A program made the position numbers and the translations under genes. From NCBI RefSeq assembly GCF_001049495.1, contig NZ_CDWI01000005.1, positions 1 through 64,000 of the forward strand: 64,000 nucleotides of DNA, given 5' to 3'. The notes under the pieces are model-generated. The model was not told where the DNA came from. It did not search any database and saw only the letters and a list, made by a program, of their open reading frames with translations. This document shows positions 7,661 through 15,160 of the stretch, piece by piece (position 1 is the stretch's first letter; each line of letters begins with the position of its first letter). Source of the DNA: Microbacterium sp. 3J1 (GTDB lineage: Bacteria; Actinomycetota; Actinomycetes; Actinomycetales; Microbacteriaceae).

Positions 7661-9339
7661 CGACGCCACCCATCCTGGTCGTGGTCGTGCCCGGCCTCGG
7701 CCGCACGAAGGTCGATTCCTTCGTCACACGACTCCGACAGAACCATCCCGAGTTCCGCGTCGAGCTGTTCGATCACCGCATCTCTCCTCTGAGCACCCGG
7801 CACAAGCTCGACCGCGTGGTCAGTTCCCTGTCCGGCGCCATCCGGGGCTGGGCGGGAGACAACTCCGGCGAGCGGGCCCAGACGCGGTCGGTGATCCTCA
7901 TCGGCCACAGCATCGGCGGGATCCTGGTGCGTGCCGCGTTCCTGGAGGGCGCCGGCTTCGGATCCGAGCCGCCGGACGCGCAACCCGACGGCTGGGCGAC
8001 CAAGGTCGATCGCATCGTCCTCCTGGGTTCACCCAACGCCGGCTATCGGGTGGAGAACTTCCCGAAGTCGTGGCGGTGGGCTGTGCCGCTGCTTTCGGGG
8101 TTCGCCTCCTTCACGATGGAATCGGTCGCGGCCGGTGCGTTCTGGCTCGCAGACCTGCGGCTGCGGTGGCTCCATGCGATGCGCTCGCTGGAGCCGAGAC
8201 GGGGCGCCGAGCCGGCCGGCCGGCCTCTCGTCGTCCAGGTCTTCGGAGACGACGACGACCTCGTCACGCGGAAGGACATCGACGATAGCGCCTACATGCC
8301 CGACACCGTCCGGACGGGCGTCTCCAACGCCGATCATGCCGGCCTTGTCGACCTCACAGACCCCGCCACCGCGCCGCAACGGTGGAGCGAGCTCGAGCAC
8401 GCGGTCATCGGCGCGTTCACGAATGCGGAGGATCACACCCCGCAGAGTCCGGCACCCGTGCACTTCATTCTGCACGGCATCCGCTCCTCCGCCTACGAAG
8501 GGTGGATAGCGCAGCTCACGGCCGCTCTGCGGACCGGATCACCTCACCCGTCCGCGGACCTCGGGCCGCAGCCGCCCCAGGTGGTCTCGCTCAATTATCG
8601 GTTCTTCAGCGCGATCGAGTTCGCGCTGCCCTTCACGCGTCGAAGGAACGTGCATCAGTTCCTGGACGCCTACATGGCGACGGTCCTCACGCATTCGGCC
8701 GACCGATTCACCTTCACCGGCCACAGCAACGGCACGTACATGATGGCGTCGATCATGAGGTCCGTGCGCAGCGTGCGGTTCCGACGCATCCTGCTCGCCG
8801 GAACGGTGCTGCCGCCCGCCTTCGACTGGGCGACGCTGTACGCCCGACGCCAGATCGGCCACTTCTCAGGCGAGGACTGGGAGGACGGGCAGGTGCACAC
8901 CGACCGCGCCAGGATCGACGTACCGGTCGGCATCCTCGCGGCGGGCATCTCCGGCCTGGGCTTCCGTGATGTCGGGGCCGCCGGCGTCCGCGGATTCGAA
9001 GGGCCGGGGGCGCTGCTCACCGGCAGGCATGACCTGGTTTTCCCGGCGGGCCACGGTGCCGCGCTCGTCGATCACCCCGAGTACCCGCCCCGGATGCCGG
9101 AGATCGCCCGGTTCCTCACTGCGGGCATCCCCTGCTCGGAGCCCCAGGAGACGGCGTCCTCTGGATTCCAGTTCGCCAGCAGGGTCGCCCAGATCCTCGC
9201 TCCGATCGTGGCCGTCGCGGCCGTGGCCGCCGTGGTGGCCGCGTTCATCGCGCTGCTTCTGAACGCCGGCGTCTGGGTCGCGATCGCCGTGGTCGGGATC
9301 CCTCTGCTCCTCGCATACATCGGTCTGCGCACCGTCTGA
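7657..9339 (+). CDS. tandem alpha/beta-hydrolase with C-terminal membrane anchor
   Basis: 560 residues from a GTG that overlaps the preceding stop; GGAGGAGA lies upstream. Two hydrolase-like halves are visible. The first has VVVPGLGRTKVDSFVTRL, nucleophile elbow G-H-S-I-G-G (about residue 74) and VLLGSPNAG. The second begins near residue 265 with PVHFILHGIRSSAYEGW and has a second elbow G-H-S-N-G-T near 352. The last 60 residues hold two hydrophobic spans, so the enzyme is probably membrane-bound facing the cytoplasm. Lipase or esterase activity is likely by fold, but the substrate is unknown. Two intact Ser elbows in one chain is unusual. Coupled to the DUF2188 membrane protein. Confidence 0.8.
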   Translation: MTTPPILVVVVPGLGRTKVDSFVTRLRQNHPEFRVELFDHRISPLSTRHKLDRVVSSLSGAIRGWAGDNSGERAQTRSVILIGHSIGGILVRAAFLEGAGFGSEPPDAQPDGWATKVDRIVLLGSPNAGYRVENFPKSWRWAVPLLSGFASFTMESVAAGAFWLADLRLRWLHAMRSLEPRRGAEPAGRPLVVQVFGDDDDLVTRKDIDDSAYMPDTVRTGVSNADHAGLVDLTDPATAPQRWSELEHAVIGAFTNAEDHTPQSPAPVHFILHGIRSSAYEGWIAQLTAALRTGSPHPSADLGPQPPQVVSLNYRFFSAIEFALPFTRRRNVHQFLDAYMATVLTHSADRFTFTGHSNGTYMMASIMRSVRSVRFRRILLAGTVLPPAFDWATLYARRQIGHFSGEDWEDGQVHTDRARIDVPVGILAAGISGLGFRDVGAAGVRGFEGPGALLTGRHDLVFPAGHGAALVDHPEYPPRMPEIARFLTAGIPCSEPQETASSGFQFASRVAQILAPIVAVAAVAAVVAAFIALLLNAGVWVAIAVVGIPLLLAYIGLRTV

Positions 9340-9401
9340 GGAGCAGCGGCGGTCGATGTCGGTGGTCGGTGCCACGATCGGCAGGTCGAGAGGAGAGCGC
9401 G

Positions 9402-10598
9402 ATGCGTGACGAGGCCACCGTGCTGCACGCCGATCTCGACGCGTTCTACGCCTCGGTCGAGCAGCGCGACGCGCCGGCGCTGCGCGGGCGCCCCGTCATC
9501 GTCGGCGGGGGCGTCGTGCTCGCCGCGAGCTATGAGGCGAAGGCTCGCGGTGTGCGCACGGCGATGGGCGGTCGACAGGCACTGCAGCTCTGCCCGGATG
9601 CCGTGGTCGTGCCGCCTCGTATGGAGGCGTACAGCGCCGCCAGCAAAGACGTCTTCGCGATCTTCGCCGACACCACGCCGCTGGTGGAGGGCCTCTCCAT
9701 CGACGAGGCGTTCCTCGAGGTCGGCGGCCTGCGGCGCATCGCCGGCTCGCCGGAGCAGATCGCGGTGCGGCTGCGCGAGCGGGTGCGCGCCGACGTCGGG
9801 CTCGCGATCTCGGTCGGCGTCGCTCGCACCAAGTTCCTCGCGAAGGTGGCCAGCGCCGTGAGCAAGCCCGACGGCCTGCTGGTCGTGGAGCCCGGGCGCG
9901 AGGAGGAGTTCCTGCTGCCGCTCCCCGTCGAGCGGCTGTGGGGTGTGGGTGCGGTCACCGCCGAGAAACTGCATCGACTCGGCATCCGCACCGTGGGCCA
10001 GCTCGCCGATCTCGAGGCCTCCACAGCCGAGCGCCTTCTCGGCAAGGCCACCGGCGCGCACGTCCACGCCCTCGCCCGGCTGCGCGACCCGCGCCCGGTC
10101 GACACCACGCGTCGGCGCGGCTCCATCGGATCCCAGCGCGCGCTGGGCACCGGCCCGCGGACCCCCGAGGAGCTCGACGTGATCCTCACGCAGATCGTCG
10201 ACCGTCTCGCACGGCGGCTGCGCGACCGCGACCGCACCTGTCGCACGGTGGTTCTGCGGCTGCGATTCGGCGACTTCACGAAAGCCACGCGCTCACGGAG
10301 CGTCGCGGTTCCCACCGTGCGTACGACCACGCTGCTCGCGATCGCACGCGCCCTGCTCGCCGCCGCGATGCCGCAGATCGAGGAGCGAGGAGTCACTCTC
10401 CTCGGCGTCTCGCTGTCGCAGCTCGGCCGTGCCGACCACCTGCAGCCCGAGCTGCCGATCGACTGGGGCGACGGCGAGCGCCTCGACACGGCGCTCGACG
10501 CGGTGCGCGACCGCTTCGGCGCCCTGTCGCTGGCGAGGGGGACTCAGCTCGGTCGTGACCCCGGCTGGTCGACGCCCGTGCTGCCCGAGCACGAGTGA
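9402..10598 (+). CDS. dinB: DNA polymerase IV
   Basis: 398 residues from the ATG at 9402, with AGAGGAGAG upstream. Y-family translesion polymerase: VLHADLDAFYASVEQRD carries the first catalytic Asp residues, VILAASYEAKARGVRTAM-like region follows, and LSIDEAFLEV holds the second metal-binding Asp-Glu pair. The helix-hairpin-helix thumb (LWGVGAVTAEKLHRLGIRTVGQLADL) and a little-finger domain follow in order. It copies past damaged bases, with low fidelity. The C-terminus (TPVLPEHE) has no clear QxxLPL-type clamp motif. It converges with the TetR gene ending at 10626. Confidence 0.93.
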   Translation: MRDEATVLHADLDAFYASVEQRDAPALRGRPVIVGGGVVLAASYEAKARGVRTAMGGRQALQLCPDAVVVPPRMEAYSAASKDVFAIFADTTPLVEGLSIDEAFLEVGGLRRIAGSPEQIAVRLRERVRADVGLAISVGVARTKFLAKVASAVSKPDGLLVVEPGREEEFLLPLPVERLWGVGAVTAEKLHRLGIRTVGQLADLEASTAERLLGKATGAHVHALARLRDPRPVDTTRRRGSIGSQRALGTGPRTPEELDVILTQIVDRLARRLRDRDRTCRTVVLRLRFGDFTKATRSRSVAVPTVRTTTLLAIARALLAAAMPQIEERGVTLLGVSLSQLGRADHLQPELPIDWGDGERLDTALDAVRDRFGALSLARGTQLGRDPGWSTPVLPEHE

Positions 10599-10625
10599 GC
10601 GCGTGCGCCAGCCCGACCCCGAGGG

Positions 10626-11195
10626 CTACGGCGTCGTGATCCGTTCCACGGCGACCGCGATCTCCGCCTCGTCGCGCACCTGCTCGTCGAGCGCGCGATG
10701 GATGGAGATCCCCTCGATCATCGCGTCGAGCAGCCGAGCCGTGTCGACGTCGAAATGCCGTTCGAGCGCCGCGCGGCTCCGCTGCATCCAGGCGGTCGTG
10801 AGCGCCCGGTACGCGGGCTCGCGCGCGGCGAGCGTGTAGAGCTCGTGCGAGAGCACGAACTCCCTGGTGCTCCCGAAGACGTCCTCGCGGATGATCTCGA
10901 CCACCGCCGCGCGGGCGGATTCCAGATCGGATGCCGCGGCGAGGCGCTCCTCGAACCGGGTGCTGATCATCGTGGAGAACCGCGTGAACGCCTGGCGCAA
11001 GAGGTCGTCGATGCCGTCGAAGTGGTACGTCATGGACCCCAGCGGCACTCCGGCCGCGGCGGCGATCCGGCGATGCGATGCACCGGCGACCCCGGATTCG
11101 GCGATCACGTCGAGACACGCGTCGATGATCCGATCGCGGCGATCAGGATCGTTGCGTCGGCCGCTGCGCGTGCCGTCGGCAGCCTCAGGAGACAC
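10626..11195 (-). CDS. TetR family transcriptional regulator
   Basis: 189 residues from a GTG at 11195. N-terminal helix-turn-helix: RDRIIDACLDVIAESGVAGASHRRIAAAAGVPLGSMTYHFDGIDDLLRQAF, about residues 19-70. The C-terminal ligand domain is unassigned. The gene overlaps the end of the upstream acetyltransferase gene by 11 bases, so the two form one leftward unit. Its likely operator is the near-perfect palindrome at 11801-11820, between this unit and the divergent ThrE-like exporter, which would let it control both itself and the exporter. Confidence 0.88.
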   Translation of the reverse strand: MSPEAADGTRSGRRNDPDRRDRIIDACLDVIAESGVAGASHRRIAAAAGVPLGSMTYHFDGIDDLLRQAFTRFSTMISTRFEERLAAASDLESARAAVVEIIREDVFGSTREFVLSHELYTLAAREPAYRALTTAWMQRSRAALERHFDVDTARLLDAMIEGISIHRALDEQVRDEAEIAVAVERITTP

Positions 11196-11781
11196 GAGAG
11201 GCCTCGATCGTGCGGATCACGCGTGCGGGGCTCCCGACGGCGACGACCCCGGCGGGGATGTCGCGAGTGACCACCGACCCCGCGCCGATGACGCTGTTCT
11301 CGCCGATCGTGACCCCGGGACACACGATCACCCCGCCGCCGAGCCAGACGTTGTCGCCGATGGTGATCGGCTCGGCGGCCTCGAGCTTGTCGCGCCGCAT
11401 GTCCGGATCGATCGGGTGGGTCGGTGTCAGCAGCTGCACGTTCGGACCGATCTGACAGTCGGCGCCGATCGTGATCGACGCGACGTCGAGTGCCGTGAGG
11501 TTGAAGTTCACGAAGGTCCGGGGGCCGATCGAGATGTGGTCGCCGTAGTCCACGTGCAGCGGCGGGCGGATCACGGCGTCTGCGGCGAGATCGCCGATGA
11601 GGTCCTCGAGCCAGCCGCGCGCGGCCGGATCCCCGGCGAGGACCTGGCGTCGGTAGAGATCGGCGAGTCGGGCCGCTCGCGCGGAGCGCGCGTCGATCTC
11701 CGGATCGTCGGCGATGTAGAGGTCGCCCGCGAGCATCCGCTCCCGATGGGTACGAGGGTCGCCCGCGAAGTAGTCCGTCAT
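11185..11781 (-). CDS. maltose/galactoside O-acetyltransferase family (LbH)
   Basis: 198 residues from the ATG at 11781 (MTDYFAGDPRTHRERMLAGDLYIADDPE). The N-terminal helical part matches the maltose-acetyltransferase cap (ERMLAGDLY), and the rest is a left-handed beta-helix with hexapeptide repeats (IGADCQIGPNVQLLTPTHPID, ITIGDNVWLGGGVIVCPGVTIGENSVIGAGSVVTRDIP). THPID carries the His used as catalytic base in this family. It moves acetyl from acetyl-CoA to a sugar hydroxyl; acceptor unknown. No ribosome binding site is obvious at the chosen start, so an upstream in-frame ATG cannot be excluded. Transcribed with the TetR gene. Confidence 0.87.
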   Translation of the reverse strand: MTDYFAGDPRTHRERMLAGDLYIADDPEIDARSARAARLADLYRRQVLAGDPAARGWLEDLIGDLAADAVIRPPLHVDYGDHISIGPRTFVNFNLTALDVASITIGADCQIGPNVQLLTPTHPIDPDMRRDKLEAAEPITIGDNVWLGGGVIVCPGVTIGENSVIGAGSVVTRDIPAGVVAVGSPARVIRTIEASRVS

Positions 11782-11800
11782 GGAGACGATGCTAGCAAGC

Positions 11801-11820
11801 ATGCGTACGTTCGTACACAT
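11801..11820. promoter_or_regulatory. TetR-type palindromic operator candidate
   Basis: A 20-bp near-palindrome, ATGCGTACGTTCGTACACAT, symmetric at 16 of 20 positions. It lies 20 bases before the acetyltransferase ATG and 41 bases before the exporter ATG. Size and position suit binding by the TetR protein encoded at 10626-11195. Confidence 0.6.
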
Positions 11821-11860
11821 GGGCGGGGCGTGACGATGGTCCGGACGGAGAGCCGCGAGA

Positions 11861-13270
11861 ATGGAGGACATGTCCCCGAACCCCCCGCGGCGACTGCTCG
11901 CCTCCGTCCAGCGGATCCTGCACACCGACCCGTCTTCCGCCGCACCCACCGAGGCCATCCCGGTGATCGACGAGCGGACGATCCCGCGCGTGCTCGACCT
12001 CGCGACCCGCATCGGGGAGTCGATGTTCGCGGTCGGCGCGTCGGCCCACGAGGTCACCCTCGCCATCACGCGCGTCTGCGCCGCCTACCGGATGCGCGAC
12101 GTGCAGGTCGACGTCACCTACAACTCGATCACGGTGTCGTTCCACCTCAGCGGCGAGGTATGGCCCGAGACGCTCGTCCGCGTCGTCCGGGTCGCGGCAC
12201 CGGACCACGCGAAGCTCCAGCGCGTCCAGGCTCTCGTGGCCGACATCGACGACGGCCTCGACCTCGAATCCGCCCGCACGGCGTTCCGAGTCATCCGCCG
12301 CGTGCCGTTCCGGTATCAGCAGCCGGTCGTCATCGTCGCCCGGGCTCTGCTCGCCGTCGGCGTGAGCATCATGCTCGGCGCGTCGCCGATCGTCGTCGCC
12401 CTCACCTTCGTCGCAGCGCTCGGGGCCGCCCTCACCCAGGCCGGCCTCGCTCGACTCCGGGTGCCCCTGTTCTTCAGCCAGATCGCCGGAGGCTTCGTCA
12501 CCACCGTCGTGGCGGTCGCGGTGTCGGCGCTGGGAGCCGCGGGGATCGAGCCGTTCGTCGACATCCGCCCGTCGATCATCGTCGCCTCGGGAATCGTTCT
12601 GATGCTCGCCGGGCTCACGGTCGTCGGTGCCGCGCAGGACGCGATCGACGGCTTCGCCCTCACCGCGGGCGGACGCATCCTCGATCTCACGATGCAGACC
12701 CTCGGTGTGGTGATCGGCATCCTCGTCGGCCTCGAGCTGGGCGGCGTGCTCGGCTTCACGATGGACCTGCCCGACGACCCCGCACCCTTCGGACCGCTGT
12801 TCGGTCAGTTCGCGGGCGCCATCATCATCGCGATCGCCGTCGCGGTGTTCAACGGCGCCGGCCTCCGCATCATCCTCGTCAGCGCCCTGCTCAGCGCCGT
12901 GACGCTCGCCGGGTACTCCGCGACCGTGGCGCTGCACCTGCACCCCGCCGCGGCGAGCGCGATCGGCGCGCTGCTCGCGAGCTTCGTCGGGATGCTGGTC
13001 GCACGCAACCTGCACGTGCCGTCGGTGGCGGTGACGACGGCGGCGATCGTGCCGCTCGTCCCCGGCGTCGCGGTCTTCCAGGGTCTGCTCGAGATGGTGC
13101 ACGCGGCCGGCACGTCGACGGGGGTCCTGGGCGTGGGCGGTTCGCTGATCGACGCCGGCGTGATCGGCATCGGACTCGCGTCGGGGGCGTCTCTCGGTCT
13201 CTATCTCGGGACGCCCGTGCGGGCGACCCTCAGCAGCGTGGCGAAGACGCGGGCGCGGGTCCGGCGCTGA
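11861..13270 (+). CDS. thrE: threonine/serine exporter ThrE-like
   Basis: 469 residues; starts at the ATG at 11861 (an ATG at 11870 is in frame but the GGAGGA would be too close). The N-terminal ThrE domain includes ATRIGESMFAVGASAHEVTLAITRVCAAYRMRDVQVDVTYNSITVSF, a conserved region of the DUF1212 half, followed by about ten hydrophobic spans covering both ThrE halves (residues about 150-460) with the second part ending NLHVPSVAVTTAAIVPLVPGVAVFQG. The family exports threonine and serine using the proton gradient. Divergent from the TetR/acetyltransferase unit, with a shared operator candidate. Confidence 0.87.
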   Translation: MEDMSPNPPRRLLASVQRILHTDPSSAAPTEAIPVIDERTIPRVLDLATRIGESMFAVGASAHEVTLAITRVCAAYRMRDVQVDVTYNSITVSFHLSGEVWPETLVRVVRVAAPDHAKLQRVQALVADIDDGLDLESARTAFRVIRRVPFRYQQPVVIVARALLAVGVSIMLGASPIVVALTFVAALGAALTQAGLARLRVPLFFSQIAGGFVTTVVAVAVSALGAAGIEPFVDIRPSIIVASGIVLMLAGLTVVGAAQDAIDGFALTAGGRILDLTMQTLGVVIGILVGLELGGVLGFTMDLPDDPAPFGPLFGQFAGAIIIAIAVAVFNGAGLRIILVSALLSAVTLAGYSATVALHLHPAAASAIGALLASFVGMLVARNLHVPSVAVTTAAIVPLVPGVAVFQGLLEMVHAAGTSTGVLGVGGSLIDAGVIGIGLASGASLGLYLGTPVRATLSSVAKTRARVRR

Positions 13271-13274
13271 TCGA

Positions 13275-13308
13275 GCGGCGCGTCGCCCGCAGCGTCAGAT
13301 CGCGCCGC
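13275..13308. terminator. weak hairpin between convergent genes
   Basis: Arms 13275-13282 (GCGGCGCG) and 13301-13308 (CGCGCCGC) pair perfectly around an 18-base loop, between the exporter stop and the stop of the leftward gene at 13310. No T-run. Confidence 0.35.
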
Positions 13309-13309
13309 C

Positions 13310-13582
13310 TCACATCTCCCAGTCGCTGATCAGCGGCGTCGGCGGGTCGAGAGGGGAGGTCGGCGGATGCTCGCGTTCGACGGAGATCACCACTCGTGTA
13401 TGCGAGTGGATGAGGACGCTCACCATCTCGTCGCCGATGGACAGATGGACGAACGCGGGCGGAGACGCCGCCGCGGCCTCGATCTGCGACATCACATCGA
13501 CGAGGTCGCGATCACCGCCGAGCAGGAAGTCCCTGCCGTCGATCTCGATATGCGTCCTCAGGTCCATCCGCGTCGCGCCCAT
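13310..13582 (-). CDS. small hypothetical protein
   Basis: 90 residues (MDLRTHIEIDGRDFLLGGDRDLVDVMSQIEAAAASPPAFVHLSIGDEMVSVLIHSHTRVVISVERE...), from an ATG at 13582 or at 13567; no clear ribosome binding site for either. A mixed alpha/beta pattern without signal or membrane segments. It lies 70 bases downstream of the MGKFIYEG-type gene on the same strand. The fold resembles in outline the small proteins at 22317 and 44831 (a strand, a helix, then a hydrophobic strand pair) but I cannot claim homology. Function unknown. Confidence 0.6.
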   Translation of the reverse strand: MGATRMDLRTHIEIDGRDFLLGGDRDLVDVMSQIEAAAASPPAFVHLSIGDEMVSVLIHSHTRVVISVEREHPPTSPLDPPTPLISDWEM

Positions 13583-13652
13583 GGCCCGACGGTATGCCCG
13601 CCTCGCCGCATCACTGAGGGGGTTGCATAGGCGAGGTCGCCGGGGTACGAAC

Positions 13653-13991
13653 TCAGGCGCTCGCGAACTCCGGGGTCCTCACCGGCGTCGTGTCGCCGGT
13701 CGGCTCGTGCACGAGGTACAGCCCGCTCGGGGAGTTCGCCGTGAACGCGAGCGCCTCGACCCACGCCCGGTTGATCTGCGGCTGACGACTGCCGAAGTAC
13801 TTGAAGACGATCGAGCTGCCGGCGTGGATCCACACCGTCGTGCGGCCTCCGCCGAGGCTCGCATCTTCCTTCCACGTGAAGCCGAACGGCTCGCCGCGAC
13901 GGAGCTTGGCGGTGACAGCGAGCTGCACGTGCGCCAGCGCCCGGTCGTCGATCTCGACCTTGGGTCCACCCTCGTAGATGAACTTACCCAT
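13653..13991 (-). CDS. MGKFIYEG-type small protein (DUF7882-like)
   Basis: 112 residues, starting MGKFIYEGGPKVEIDDRALAHVQLAVTAKLRRGEPFGFTWKED and ending with a GLYLVHEPTGD segment. It is a clear paralogue of the protein at 22720-23064, with most positions shared along the whole length. Members of this family in Microbacteriaceae databases are often labelled ATP-dependent DNA ligase, but no ligase motif (KxDG) is present and the length is far too short, so that label should not be used. Cytosolic; the KLRRGEPF and VFKYFGSR blocks are basic and could touch nucleic acid. Function unknown. Confidence 0.75.
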   Translation of the reverse strand: MGKFIYEGGPKVEIDDRALAHVQLAVTAKLRRGEPFGFTWKEDASLGGGRTTVWIHAGSSIVFKYFGSRQPQINRAWVEALAFTANSPSGLYLVHEPTGDTTPVRTPEFASA

Positions 13992-14162
13992 GATGGGCTC
14001 CTCTGTTACGTCGCCACGGAGACCCGTACCATGAGGCGCAACCGCGGTGGTCGCTCAGTGGTGATGTCTCCACTCTCCCACGGTTCGCGCTGGAGGGACA
14101 TTCGGTTCCACGAAAGTTCACCGTCGTGCACCACCCGCTCCGGGGTGGTGCACATCACGTCA

Positions 14163-14786
14163 TCAGTGGGTGCCGCCGCCGTGGAGCTCACCGACCGGGA
14201 CGGGCACGGAGAGCACGTTCCCCGGCGGCGCGAGCGGGCAGGCCCATGCCGGATCGTAGGCGCACGACGGGTTGTAGGCGAAGTTGAAGTCGAGCACGAT
14301 CGTCCCGTGCTCCGCGTCCGACCCGAGGTCTGCGCCCTTGATCGTGTCGAGGAGGTAGCGGCCGCCGCCGTACGTCCCACCGGGGCGTCCGGCCAGCGCG
14401 TCGCGGACCGGGACGAACAGCCCGCCGCCGTACGAGGTCAGGCGCCACACGTCCAGCGATCCGACATCCGGGATCTCCACGCGGCCGATCCGCTCGAACG
14501 GCACGACCCCGTCAGTACCGGTGGCGAACTCGAATCGCGCGGGATCGGCGGCCAGAAGAGGCAGCTCGAAACGCCAGTCCGGATCGTACGGCGCGACGGA
14601 CAGCCCCTCGAACAGGACACGGTCCTCGGCGAGCAGCGGGGTCGCCGGATGCCGCAGCAGGAGGTCGTCCCGCTCGATCCGCCACAGCTCGTGGGCTTCC
14701 TCCGCCGAGGCCGCCCGGCGCACCGCGTCATACAGAGCGAAGACGCGGCGTCGCCAGTCGACGACCTCGACGGCGGTGAGATCCAT
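14163..14786 (-). CDS. DUF1684 family protein
   Basis: 207 residues. DUF1684 features: an N-terminal WRRRVFALYDAVRRA helix, WRIERDDLLLRHPATPLL, YDPDWRFELPLL, then GGRYLLDTIKGADLG and the hallmark C-terminal LDFNFAYNPSCAYDPAWACPLAPPGNVLSVPVPVGE. The paired CAYD...WACPLAPP residues are the most conserved part of the family and may form an active or metal site. Cytosolic. No function is known. It is followed closely upstream by the DUF6458 gene on the same strand (5-base gap), so they may share a transcript. Confidence 0.85.
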   Translation of the reverse strand: MDLTAVEVVDWRRRVFALYDAVRRAASAEEAHELWRIERDDLLLRHPATPLLAEDRVLFEGLSVAPYDPDWRFELPLLAADPARFEFATGTDGVVPFERIGRVEIPDVGSLDVWRLTSYGGGLFVPVRDALAGRPGGTYGGGRYLLDTIKGADLGSDAEHGTIVLDFNFAYNPSCAYDPAWACPLAPPGNVLSVPVPVGELHGGGTH

Positions 14787-14791
14787 CGCGC

Positions 14792-15052
14792 TCAGACGAT
14801 GGGGTCGTTGTCGCTCACGCTGCGGCGCGTGACACGATCACCCGACGCCGGGTCGACCGTGGTCCGGGCGACGCTGTCGGTCTGGCGCCGACGCATGACG
14901 AAGATGAGGCTGATCAGGAAGACCAGGACTCCCGCGGCCATGAGGATGTAGCCGATCATGTCGAGGTTGACGTAGCCGCCGGTGTCGACGTTGATGGCGA
15001 AGACGAGGATCGCTCCGATGACGACGAGCGCGATTCCGCTGCCGATACCCAT
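14792..15052 (-). CDS. DUF6458 small membrane protein
   Basis: 86 residues from the ATG at 15052, with GAAAGGG about 8-10 bases upstream. MGIGSGIALVVIGAILVFAINVDTGGYVNLDMIGYILMAAGVLVFLISLIFVMRRRQ gives two membrane helices joined by a short loop, then a polar cytoplasmic tail rich in Arg, Asp and Ser. This is the DUF6458 pattern widespread in actinobacteria. Function unknown; possibly envelope-associated. The gene may be co-transcribed with the DUF1684 gene downstream. Confidence 0.85.
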   Translation of the reverse strand: MGIGSGIALVVIGAILVFAINVDTGGYVNLDMIGYILMAAGVLVFLISLIFVMRRRQTDSVARTTVDPASGDRVTRRSVSDNDPIV

Positions 15053-15160
15053 GATGTCCACCCTTTCCGAAGCCGCGTCCGCGGCCTCGGTCGACAACAG
15101 TAGGGCCCACGGCGGGGCGACCGATAGTGATGGACACGGCATCGCCGTCGTGGTATCGCC

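Noticed and set aside
10867..13329. A very long open frame on the + strand (820 codons)
   Set aside because: Arg- and Pro-rich, overlaps the TetR, acetyltransferase and exporter genes that have clear motifs; it is a high-GC shadow frame.
13653..13991. Labelling the MGKFIYEG protein as an ATP-dependent DNA ligase
   Set aside because: No KxDG active site and far too short; the label seems to be carried over between databases.
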